Below, piece after piece: positions 14,602 to 21,410 of a stretch of 24,966 nucleotides of DNA. Source of the DNA: a virus; IMG/VR virus record IMGVR_UViG_3300025138_000326, positions 1 to 24,966 of that record; one strand, 5' to 3'. A program made the translations under genes and the position numbers. The notes beneath the pieces were generated by a model. The model was not told the DNA's origin, did not search any database, and saw only the letters and a list, made by a program, of their open reading frames with translations. How positions within the stretch are numbered: the stretch's first letter is position 1; each line of letters opens with the position of its first letter.

Positions 14602-15621
14602 ATGGAAGATTACACAATTGTTGAGAAGTATCAACACACAAAGAAGAGTAGCTCAATAGCTATACGCCCTTATTTTAACCAACAAATAGAAAATATGGGA
14701 TTAGAAACTTATGGGTTAGCATTACATGATGGCGTATGGCATCAAGAAAGTTTAGCTTGTTTAGAAATGAATGGGGTAAAAAGGTACATAACAGGACTTA
14801 ATGAATTTGATCCTAAAGTTAAAATGTTACCTGCTAAAGAAAAAAAAGCAAAAATTGCAGAAATTAGAAAAGTAGTTTCTGAACTTGAGGCTGAATTAGC
14901 TGCTAATGTAGTTGACCCAGAAGATAAAGATTTTTGGAATAGGTTAACTGTAATGAAACCTGATAATTCTAAGTTTTGGGATAAAATAGAATTGAGATGT
15001 GGTAATGATCCAGTGTTTTTAGAACCTGAAGTAGATCCTTATGATAAAATAAAGTTATATGCTATCAAAGCAGGTGGATTTTCTATTGTAGCAAAATCAT
15101 TAGCAGAAGCTAAAAAGGCACAAACTAGTCCTAAGTTTTATTTAGATACAGTTAAAGAAACATTATCTACTAGAACAGAATTAACAAAATTAAAAAACAA
15201 ATCAATTGCATTATTACAAAAGCTGTATGATACTAATACAACTAAATTAATGTATGTTTCTAAAGTAGTAGATATTGATAGTGTACAATACACTAAAAAT
15301 ACACCTAATGATATCATGTATGAAAACATGGATACTTATATTTTAGGTGATGGTGCAGAGAATAATAAAAAACGTGCTGCATCAAACTTTTTAGAAGTTG
15401 CACAATTAGATATGGAAGAGTTAAAACTTAGAGCGTTAGTTAAAGATTCTTTGTTTTATAGATTTTTATTAACTAAAGCTGGAGGTTGGATAGAACCAAT
15501 GGATAGTGGAATTAGATTGGGTAAACGTCCTAATGAATGTTTAGAATTTTTAAAAGATCCATCAAATGAGGAAACATTATTATCTTTATTAGATAAAGTT
15601 GAACCATATTGGAATTCATAA
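14602..15621 (+). CDS. unidentified head-tail region protein
   Basis: I do not recognise a named family for this 339-residue protein. It has a polar beta-type N-terminus and a helical segment rich in Lys, Glu and Ala at about 73-100 (KEKKAKIAEIRKVVSELE). A central region (about 110-150) contains several Trp/Phe and acidic residues, and the C-terminus is a long helical segment ending in DKVEPYWNS. Cysteines are few and no catalytic motif is evident. It follows the capsid and a small accessory protein and precedes a candidate connector, so a virion assembly or connector role is plausible. The start is preceded by AAACCAAACACAA with no Shine-Dalgarno. Confidence 0.75.
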   Translation: MEDYTIVEKYQHTKKSSSIAIRPYFNQQIENMGLETYGLALHDGVWHQESLACLEMNGVKRYITGLNEFDPKVKMLPAKEKKAKIAEIRKVVSELEAELAANVVDPEDKDFWNRLTVMKPDNSKFWDKIELRCGNDPVFLEPEVDPYDKIKLYAIKAGGFSIVAKSLAEAKKAQTSPKFYLDTVKETLSTRTELTKLKNKSIALLQKLYDTNTTKLMYVSKVVDIDSVQYTKNTPNDIMYENMDTYILGDGAENNKKRAASNFLEVAQLDMEELKLRALVKDSLFYRFLLTKAGGWIEPMDSGIRLGKRPNECLEFLKDPSNEETLLSLLDKVEPYWNS

Positions 15622-15630
15622 TATATAAAA

Positions 15631-16335
15631 ATGGAAAATAGTACACTCTTAATTAAACTTAAACAACGGCTAAATAAATTAGACAGCAATGATTATGATA
15701 ACATTGAATGTTGGCAATTTATTGAGGCGTTTAATAAAGCACAAATAGAGTGGTGTAGACGTAATCTACATGGGGGTAATATGTATAAGGAAGGAGATGA
15801 GCTATCTAAAAAAAGAATAGATGATCTCCAACCTTTACTTATTGAATTATCTTTACTAGGAAGTGTAACAGATACATATTTTGAAACAAACAATTTTCCG
15901 GTTGATGAATATTTAGAATTTAAAAGAGTTACTACACAAGCAAAAGATGAATGTTGTCCTGCTAGATCAATGACAGTATATTTAGCTGAAGAAGCTAATG
16001 TACCATTGTTACTTAGAGATCCATTAAAAAACCCTAGTTTTGAATGGGGTGAAACATTTTGCACAATGTTAAATAATACTATAAGAATTTATAAAAACAA
16101 AAATTTTGAAATAGTTCTTCCAGTATTAACGTATTATAGAAAACCAACATTAATACAAATAACAGGGTGTGTTGACCCTTATACAGGTTTAGTAAGTACT
16201 ACTAATGTAAATAGTGAATTTAAGGATGATTTAGTAGAAGTTATACTTGATGATACAGCTGCATTAATTGCTGGTGATATAGAAAATATGTATCAACAAC
16301 AAAGAGGTACGCAAGCAGCAGAAAGAAATAACTAA
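15631..16335 (+). CDS. putative head-to-tail connector (ring) protein
   Basis: The 234-residue protein begins with a helical domain (LIKLKQRLNKLDSNDYDNIE, then CWQFIEAFNKAQIEWCRR). It continues with a mixed region holding ECCPARSMTVYL and LRDPLKNPSFEWGETFC, and ends with TYYRKPTLIQITGC followed by an acidic tail. I recognise this arrangement as a conserved structural protein of Bacteroidota phages, where it lies downstream of the capsid gene like the head-tail ring proteins of crAss-like virions. The exact role is inferred. It begins nine bases after the previous gene and is followed by a 128-base regulatory gap. Five cysteines are present, more than in the capsid. Confidence 0.75.
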   Translation: MENSTLLIKLKQRLNKLDSNDYDNIECWQFIEAFNKAQIEWCRRNLHGGNMYKEGDELSKKRIDDLQPLLIELSLLGSVTDTYFETNNFPVDEYLEFKRVTTQAKDECCPARSMTVYLAEEANVPLLLRDPLKNPSFEWGETFCTMLNNTIRIYKNKNFEIVLPVLTYYRKPTLIQITGCVDPYTGLVSTTNVNSEFKDDLVEVILDDTAALIAGDIENMYQQQRGTQAAERNN

Positions 16336-16360
16336 TATATATTAAAATGATATTTATTTT

Positions 16361-16392
16361 TTTGTATATTATTATAGTAACACATATGTTAC
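16361..16392 (+). promoter_or_regulatory. TTTGTATATTA motif plus GTAACA dyad, candidate late promoter
   Basis: TTTGTATATTATTATAGTAA at 16361-16380 is one of three strict copies of the intergenic motif. It runs into a perfect 6-base inverted repeat, GTAACA-CATA-TGTTAC (16377-16392). Together they sit about 75-100 bases before the 504-residue structural gene in a 128-base gap. I infer promoter activity with a possible operator or 5' mRNA hairpin. Confidence 0.5.
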
Positions 16393-16429
16393 GAGCAGAG
16401 TAAACTGGAAAAATCATTATATATAACTA

Positions 16430-16460
16430 GTGGGGGTAATGGTCCTCACACAAATTTTTT
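16430..16460 (+). other. leader hairpin followed by T-run just before the 504-residue gene
   Basis: GTGGGG pairs with CCTCAC (one G-U pair) around an 8-base loop, then ACAAA and six T residues. The T-run ends three bases before the ATG at 16464. This has the form of a weak terminator or attenuator placed inside the likely 5' leader, or a stem that stabilises the mRNA. Confidence 0.45.
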
Positions 16461-16463
16461 ATT

Positions 16464-17978
16464 ATGGCATATTTTAATAATGCGTTTAACAAGACGTTTA
16501 TTGCAGACAGCACGCTGGCCGTAGCTGGAACTGCAACAAGTGCTCTTACCGCAGGAGAAGTTGCTTTAGTTAGTGATGGAACTTGGGCATCTGTCAATTT
16601 ACCTGGAGCTCCGGCTGCTGGTGATCTTGGCTACATTGTACAAGGTTCATTTTATACTAAAGACACTATTGGAAACAATCCTGGACATGGTGGGTACAAA
16701 GAATCAGTAAAATCTAAAGGGATTAACCCAAGATATATTACTAGATTATGGAGTGCAAATTGTACTTCGGCATCACAAGCAACAGCTAGTTTATCATTAG
16801 CTTCTGATTGTGCACCATGTGGTAAAACACAATTTATGAGAATTGATGTAAAGGGTTCACCTGCACTAAGATTCTTAAATCACAATGCTTATGCAATTGC
16901 TGATTCAGCAAATGTATGTTGTATTGATGGACAAGAGTATATTGATCCAGCACTTGTTTTAGCAGTGATGGCAGATATGGCTCTTATGGATCCATTAATC
17001 AAACCATTTGTAGCAGAAGGAGATATAAACGGACTTCTAGCTGGAGCTGGTCTTACATTGGCTGGTGGTACAGGTTATGCTGTAGCACTTTCAGCTACAA
17101 CTGCTGTTGATTCATTAGGTACTGCAATTTCTGCTTCTTCAAGACCAGGATTTGTTGATGCTCAAGTTAGTGTACTATCTGTAAATGCAGGTGTTATTTT
17201 AACTTATGAAATTTCACAAGCTGGATCTGGTTATCAAGCAGGTGATGTTGTTACTTTATCAGCTGGAAATGCTGATGCAACTTTAACTGTTGCTGCTGCA
17301 GGATTAACTGCAGGAGGAGTAATTATTACTTCAGTAACTGGTGGTGTATCTACAAGTGCTGTATATTCTATTGCTCAGGCAAAAGGAACTGCTGCATCTG
17401 GGAACTATGTACCATCAACGGATCCAAACGGAGCTACTAAAATATCTGCTAAGGTGGAATTTGTTGGAGCTTATGTAGATACTACATTTGGTAATTGTTC
17501 TTTTGATACAAGAGATCACTACAATGCTGAGCCTGTTGAGATTATTCTTTCTCAATTAGATGAGACTGGTAATCCATGTAATGACTGTGGTGTTGAAGCA
17601 AGAACTCCTGGGTCAATGCAACAAACTCAAGGTGAAGAAGTAATTAGAGAATTAATTATGTCTGAAAGATACCGTCAATCTCCTTATAATCAAGGAAATC
17701 GTGACAGTGCTAGAATCAGAGAAATTGAAATGTCTGATGAACTTTTAGCTGCTGTAGATAGAACTGCAACTTACAAAGCATATTATGTACAACATTCTGT
17801 ACCAAGATTCAACAATCCTAGTGGAGTGTTTGATAATGATCAGTATGTATATAAGATCTATGTAAAATGTTCTGATGCTGCTGCACAAGCTGAGGCACTT
17901 GCATTATTGAATGCATTGTCTGCATGGGCAACAAGTACAGGTAACTTTGTACCAGTGGAAAATAATTTATATTGGTAG
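16464..17978 (+). CDS. abundant structural protein (tail tube or tail-associated candidate)
   Basis: This 504-residue protein has its own leader and strong terminator and relatively C-rich codons, like the capsid gene, so it is probably a major virion component. Residues 1-195 and 320-504 look like a split core (KGINPRYITRLW and MALMDPLIKPFVA; later NCSFDTRDHYNAEP and QSPYNQGNRDSARIREIEM). Between them lies a Gly/Ala/Thr/Val-rich beta insert at about 200-315 that contains AGSGYQAGDVVTLSAGN, a phrase seen in marine phage surface proteins. Nine cysteines occur, including NVCCIDG and PCNDCG. It could be a tail tube, tail sheath or head fibre protein; I cannot choose from sequence alone. The insert probably projects outward. 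Confidence 0.8.
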   Translation: MAYFNNAFNKTFIADSTLAVAGTATSALTAGEVALVSDGTWASVNLPGAPAAGDLGYIVQGSFYTKDTIGNNPGHGGYKESVKSKGINPRYITRLWSANCTSASQATASLSLASDCAPCGKTQFMRIDVKGSPALRFLNHNAYAIADSANVCCIDGQEYIDPALVLAVMADMALMDPLIKPFVAEGDINGLLAGAGLTLAGGTGYAVALSATTAVDSLGTAISASSRPGFVDAQVSVLSVNAGVILTYEISQAGSGYQAGDVVTLSAGNADATLTVAAAGLTAGGVIITSVTGGVSTSAVYSIAQAKGTAASGNYVPSTDPNGATKISAKVEFVGAYVDTTFGNCSFDTRDHYNAEPVEIILSQLDETGNPCNDCGVEARTPGSMQQTQGEEVIRELIMSERYRQSPYNQGNRDSARIREIEMSDELLAAVDRTATYKAYYVQHSVPRFNNPSGVFDNDQYVYKIYVKCSDAAAQAEALALLNALSAWATSTGNFVPVENNLYW

Positions 17979-17982
17979 TCAC

Positions 17983-18000
17983 TTAAACTATAAAGTTTAA
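17983..18000 (+). repeat. TTAAACT/AGTTTAA hairpin
   Basis: A perfect 7-base stem with an ATAA loop begins four bases after the stop at 17978 and directly precedes a stronger terminator. In AT-rich DNA it may be incidental, or it may form a tandem 3'-end structure with that terminator. Confidence 0.4.
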
Positions 18001-18005
18001 ATAAT

Positions 18006-18040
18006 AGAGCAGGGGAGAAATCTCCTGCTCTTTTTATTTT
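18006..18040 (+). terminator. rho-independent terminator after the 504-residue gene
   Basis: AGAGCAGG-GG-AGA pairs with TCTCCTGCTCT, an 11-base stem with only a GG bulge and an AA loop. TTTTTATTTT follows. It is the clearest terminator in the window and separates the 504-residue gene from the Cys-rich block. Confidence 0.92.
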
Positions 18041-18056
18041 ACATTGTCTGTTATTT

Positions 18057-18082
18057 TTTGTATATTATCTATATAGTATAAT
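18057..18082 (+). promoter_or_regulatory. TTTGTATATTA motif, candidate promoter of the Cys-rich block
   Basis: TTTGTATATTATCTATATAG followed by TATAAT starts 17 bases after the terminator and ends 14 bases before the ATG at 18097. A promoter is expected between a strong terminator and the next gene, which strengthens the reading of this motif as one. Confidence 0.5.
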
Positions 18083-18096
18083 AAAGTAAATAGAAA

Positions 18097-18672
18097 ATGG
18101 CAAGTAGACATATATTAAGTTTAGAAATACCTACAGTATCTAACTGTGATTTGTTATGTATAAAAGATACAAGTCAATATTCAAAAGAGTTAGCTGTTGA
18201 TTGTGAAGAACTTTTAATTACCCTTCCTGGATATTCAGTTCCTGTATTAATTAAAGTTGATAAAGATTTTGATATGTGTTTAACAGCATGTACATTGGCA
18301 TTACAAACAGTGGATTGTGGTACAACACAAGCACAAATACCAGATGGTATATATATAATTAAATATAGTGTATCTCCAAACTCTAAAGTGTATGTAGAAT
18401 ATAATCATTTAAGAGTAACTAAATTACTTACTACTTATTATGAAGTATTATGTGATTTAAATGTACAGCCCTGTCAACCAGATATAAATAAACAAGAGTT
18501 GTTATCAGAAATGTATTATATAAGAACAATGATTGATGCAGCAGTATCTAATGTAGAATACTGTCAATCATCCGCTCACGGTATGCAACTTTATAACTAT
18601 GCAAAACAAAGATTGAATAAGGTAAGCTGTCCTTCAGGGAATTGCGGATCAAGTTCAAAATATTTAATTTAA
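18097..18672 (+). CDS. Cys-rich structural-region protein, unknown
   Basis: The 191-residue product has eleven cysteines, high for a phage protein. They are spread over the chain (NCDLLC, DMCLTAC, DCG, LCDLNVQPC, YC, SCPSGNC). The N-terminal half reads as beta strands with a jelly-roll or Ig-like rhythm (LLITLPGYSVPVLIKVDKD; GIYIIKYSVSPNSKVYVEY). The C-terminal third is helical. There is no signal peptide, so disulphides could form only after release from the cell; metal binding is another possibility. I do not recognise a named family. It opens the unit after the terminator and is followed by a zinc-ribbon microprotein, suggesting a tail or baseplate component. Confidence 0.75.
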   Translation: MASRHILSLEIPTVSNCDLLCIKDTSQYSKELAVDCEELLITLPGYSVPVLIKVDKDFDMCLTACTLALQTVDCGTTQAQIPDGIYIIKYSVSPNSKVYVEYNHLRVTKLLTTYYEVLCDLNVQPCQPDINKQELLSEMYYIRTMIDAAVSNVEYCQSSAHGMQLYNYAKQRLNKVSCPSGNCGSSSKYLI

Positions 18673-18683
18673 ACCAACGGAAT

Positions 18684-18860
18684 ATGGCTAATTGTGCACA
18701 TTGTAATGTAACATTTACTTGCGGATGTCAAAAGGTTAGTTTTAATGGAGTAGTGATATGTAAAAATTGCAGAGCAACAGCTGAAGCAAATGTGTCAACA
18801 TCACGTGACTTAAATTTAGAACTAGCTAAACAACGGATACAAGATTTAAGAAATAAGTAG
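18684..18860 (+). CDS. 58-residue zinc-ribbon-like microprotein
   Basis: The start is set at the ATG at 18684, in AATATGGCT, which resembles other starts here. A longer frame from 18642 would overlap the upstream gene and add 14 non-conserved-looking residues. The protein has Cys4, Cys7, Cys13, Cys15, Cys26 and Cys29 (CAHC, CGC, CKNC), a compact zinc-binding arrangement, then a charged helix (NLELAKQRIQDLRNK). It could bind one zinc with four ligands and possibly a second. Its function is unknown. It sits 11 bases after the Cys-rich 191-residue gene and 7 bases before the next, so all three are probably co-translated. It could be a virion component or a host-directed factor. Confidence 0.7.
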   Translation: MANCAHCNVTFTCGCQKVSFNGVVICKNCRATAEANVSTSRDLNLELAKQRIQDLRNK

Positions 18861-18867
18861 ATAAAAT

Positions 18868-19413
18868 ATGGCAACATCAACGATAGTAGCATCATCAAAT
18901 GCAGCTCAGGAAAAAGAGCTTAAATTGTTAAAGCAAATTAAGGTTGAGCAAAATTTTGCTAATCAAGCTTATGCAAATTTCCAATCAATTAGATTTGGGA
19001 TAGAAGCTTGCTGCTACACTGATTTTGCAAATGCTGTAGTTGAGAAAGGTTTATGTGATTGGCAAAATGCAGCAAGTAGTAAAGTTGTTGTTGCAACTGA
19101 AGATAAAGGAGTATTTGTAGAACCTTTAGCAAAAATAAATATTAAAGCAAGCATGAGTTGTCCTGTTACGCCAACTAATGTCTGTACAATAATAGATTTA
19201 GCAGATATATTAGCTGATGAAGGTACATATGCTCAATGTTTTGAAGTTGCATCTAGTACATGGACGGTAACACATAATTTAGGAGGATACCCTTCTGTAA
19301 CAGTAGTAGATAGTGGAAACACAGTAGTTGTTGGTAATGTAGATTATAAGGGTTCTCAACAATTAGTAATAACATTTAATGCAGCATTTTCAGGTTGCGT
19401 TTATTTAAATTAA
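18868..19413 (+). CDS. tail-associated structural protein with C-terminal beta domain
   Basis: This 181-residue protein has a helical N-terminus (AAQEKELKLLKQIKVEQNFA), a Cys-containing middle (ACCYTDFANAVVEKGLCDW), and a C-terminal beta segment. The last, WTVTHNLGGYPSVTVVDSGN followed by a strand ending in GCVYLN, matches a motif I know from phage tail and fibre C-termini. Seven cysteines are present. The gene lies just upstream of two long fibre genes and may encode a fibre-attachment or baseplate subunit. That role is inferred; the C-terminal motif only shows it belongs among tail proteins. No enzymatic signature was seen. Confidence 0.75.
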   Translation: MATSTIVASSNAAQEKELKLLKQIKVEQNFANQAYANFQSIRFGIEACCYTDFANAVVEKGLCDWQNAASSKVVVATEDKGVFVEPLAKINIKASMSCPVTPTNVCTIIDLADILADEGTYAQCFEVASSTWTVTHNLGGYPSVTVVDSGNTVVVGNVDYKGSQQLVITFNAAFSGCVYLN

Positions 19414-19433
19414 AAAACATAAAATAAAATAAA

Positions 19434-21353
19434 ATGGCAATACAATTTTTAACAGGTTTAAATGTTACAGGAAATGTAAATTTAAATGAGAACCAATTAC
19501 AGAACTTTATTGTTCAACCATTAGGGTCTGATCCCACCGGGATTGCTGGTAGAGTTTATTACAATTCAAGTATTAATGCCTTAAAATTGTATAATGGCAC
19601 GGCATGGGTAGCAATAGATTCAGATACAAAATATGATCTTACAGGTGTTGGATCAGCAAATGGTTCAGCAGGTGTAAGATTAACTGAGACAGGGACAAGC
19701 AATCACGATGATGTATTAATTGTTGGTGCAGGTACAGTAGGAGTAACTAGAAGTGGTAATACACTTACAGTTACAGGAACTGATTCAGCAGCTGGTACTG
19801 TTACTTCTGTGGCAGCTACACATGCTGGTAATGCATTTACAGCAAGTATAGGAAATACAGCTACAATAGATCCATCTGTTGATATAACAATGAATGGTGC
19901 TTCAACAGATTATATAAATGGTTTAGGTAATATAGCAGCTTTTCCAAGTATTCCACAAGGAGATATTACAAAAGTTGATGTTACAGCTCCAATAACAGGT
20001 GGTGGAGCTACGGGTGATATTACTATAGGTCATGCTGCACAAGCTGATTCAGCTTCTACAGATACTGCTACTTTAACATTTGGAGGAACTTTTGATGCAT
20101 ATACTGATGTAACAACAAATGCAACTGGACACGTTACAGGACATGAGGTAACAACATTTACAATGCCTTCTAATCCAAATGTAAATACAACATATGCATT
20201 AGATAAAGCTGCTGGAGATGCAACTTTAATTTTATCTGCTAATGGTGTTACTCAAGATTCTATAGAATTTAAGGGTTTTAGTAATCAAGTAGTAATAGAT
20301 GTTTCTACAGAAGATGAATATGAATTTAAGTTAGCTGATGATTTATCAGTTACAACCAGTATAGCAGTTAATGCAGGAGCAGCAACAACTAGATCTTCAT
20401 TTGGATATCAAGTAACAATACCAGGAACGCCATTAGTTTCAACAGATGCAGCTTCAAAAGGATATGTTGATGGTTTAGTTTCGGGTGGTCTAACGTTTAA
20501 AGGAACATTTAATGCTTCTACGGGTGCGATTGTATCAGGAAGTAACTCAGGATCTAATTTATATAACTGTCCAGGTGGTGCAGGTACTAGAGTAGCTGTA
20601 ACACAAGGTGATTACTATGTAGTTGCAACAGCAGGTAATTTTTATTGTTCATCTCCTTTACTAGATATAGGGGATTCAATTATAGCCGTAGATGATGCAG
20701 CTGCTAATGCTTCAGATGCAGCTGATTGGTCAATTGTACAGTCTGATGAAGGTGTCACTGATTTTACTAATACTAATGGTGGTACTTATGTAGCTTATGA
20801 AACTGTATTTAATGCACAAGCAGGAAGTATAGATATAGGAGATGTAGATTTAACAGCGGTAGATGGAACTTCAAGTACAGCAACAAGATTTTTATCTAAA
20901 GATAATACATGGGATGTACCTTCTTATACTACTAATTCAGATGCTAAGTATGAATTAAAAGCTCAAGCAAAATCTGGAACAAGTGTTCCATTACTTTTAG
21001 ATGGAACAGCTGGTGGTGCAGATAGTACTGTAAATTTAACAGAAGGAACAGGTATTACATTAACAAGAAATAGTGCAACTGAAATAACAATTACAGGTAC
21101 TGCACAAGGAGCTTTAGGAGATAAAGTTGTTTTAACAGGTGGAAGTACTTCAACTGGAGTTACTACATTTACATATGATGTTACTAATTCATTTTCTACA
21201 GCAACTGCTGAAGATGTAAAATGTGAAGTTATAACTAACGCAGGTGAAACTGTATATGCAGGTATTACAAGATCTTCTAATGATTTAATTGTTAAATTTA
21301 ATGGAACAATTGCTGATAGTACTCATAAAGTGTTGCTTACATTTATTGGGTAG
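19434..21353 (+). CDS. tail fibre protein 1
   Basis: This 639-residue fibre is rich in Thr, Gly, Ser, Asn and Val and is nearly all beta-type sequence. The N-terminus (MAIQFLTGLNVTGNVNLN) is shared in pattern with the next gene and may be the virion-attachment end. Residues about 40-60 (GRVYYNSSINALKLYNGTAW) form a common phage fibre entry module. Residues about 353-438 form a domain of the type TFKGTFNAST to GDYYVVATAGNFY to GDSIIAVDD, ending DWSIVQSD. A fibre-like repeat follows (TRFLSKDNTWDVPSYT), and the C-terminus is a compact strand-rich cap. It should form trimers that contact host receptors. No endosialidase or depolymerase signature was seen. Confidence 0.85.
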   Translation: MAIQFLTGLNVTGNVNLNENQLQNFIVQPLGSDPTGIAGRVYYNSSINALKLYNGTAWVAIDSDTKYDLTGVGSANGSAGVRLTETGTSNHDDVLIVGAGTVGVTRSGNTLTVTGTDSAAGTVTSVAATHAGNAFTASIGNTATIDPSVDITMNGASTDYINGLGNIAAFPSIPQGDITKVDVTAPITGGGATGDITIGHAAQADSASTDTATLTFGGTFDAYTDVTTNATGHVTGHEVTTFTMPSNPNVNTTYALDKAAGDATLILSANGVTQDSIEFKGFSNQVVIDVSTEDEYEFKLADDLSVTTSIAVNAGAATTRSSFGYQVTIPGTPLVSTDAASKGYVDGLVSGGLTFKGTFNASTGAIVSGSNSGSNLYNCPGGAGTRVAVTQGDYYVVATAGNFYCSSPLLDIGDSIIAVDDAAANASDAADWSIVQSDEGVTDFTNTNGGTYVAYETVFNAQAGSIDIGDVDLTAVDGTSSTATRFLSKDNTWDVPSYTTNSDAKYELKAQAKSGTSVPLLLDGTAGGADSTVNLTEGTGITLTRNSATEITITGTAQGALGDKVVLTGGSTSTGVTTFTYDVTNSFSTATAEDVKCEVITNAGETVYAGITRSSNDLIVKFNGTIADSTHKVLLTFIG

Positions 21354-21363
21354 TTAATGGATA

Positions 21364-21386
21364 TTTGTATATTAGCAGTTAGTAAC
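21364..21386 (+). promoter_or_regulatory. TTTGTATATTA motif before fibre 2
   Basis: TTTGTATATTAGCAGTTAGT followed by AACATATAAT is the third strict copy of the motif and lies 44 bases before the second fibre gene, in a 57-base gap. TAGTAA follows at nearly the same spacing as in the copy at 16361. It may allow the second fibre to be expressed separately from the first. Confidence 0.5.
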
Positions 21387-21410
21387 ATATAATAATTAAA
21401 TTTATTAAGA

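Noticed and set aside
15693-16064. Minus-strand ORF of 123 codons
   Set aside because: Antisense shadow of the connector-like gene, with no other minus-strand gene anywhere in the window.
16464-17978. Assignment of the 504-residue protein as a contractile tail sheath
   Set aside because: High predicted expression fits, but no sheath signature, and no tape measure or baseplate gene set is visible in the window, so only a general structural call is made.
18642-18683. Upstream start for the zinc-ribbon microprotein
   Set aside because: Would overlap the preceding gene and add a non-conserved-looking basic stretch; the ATG at 18684 has the usual AATATGGC context and begins just before the first Cys pair.
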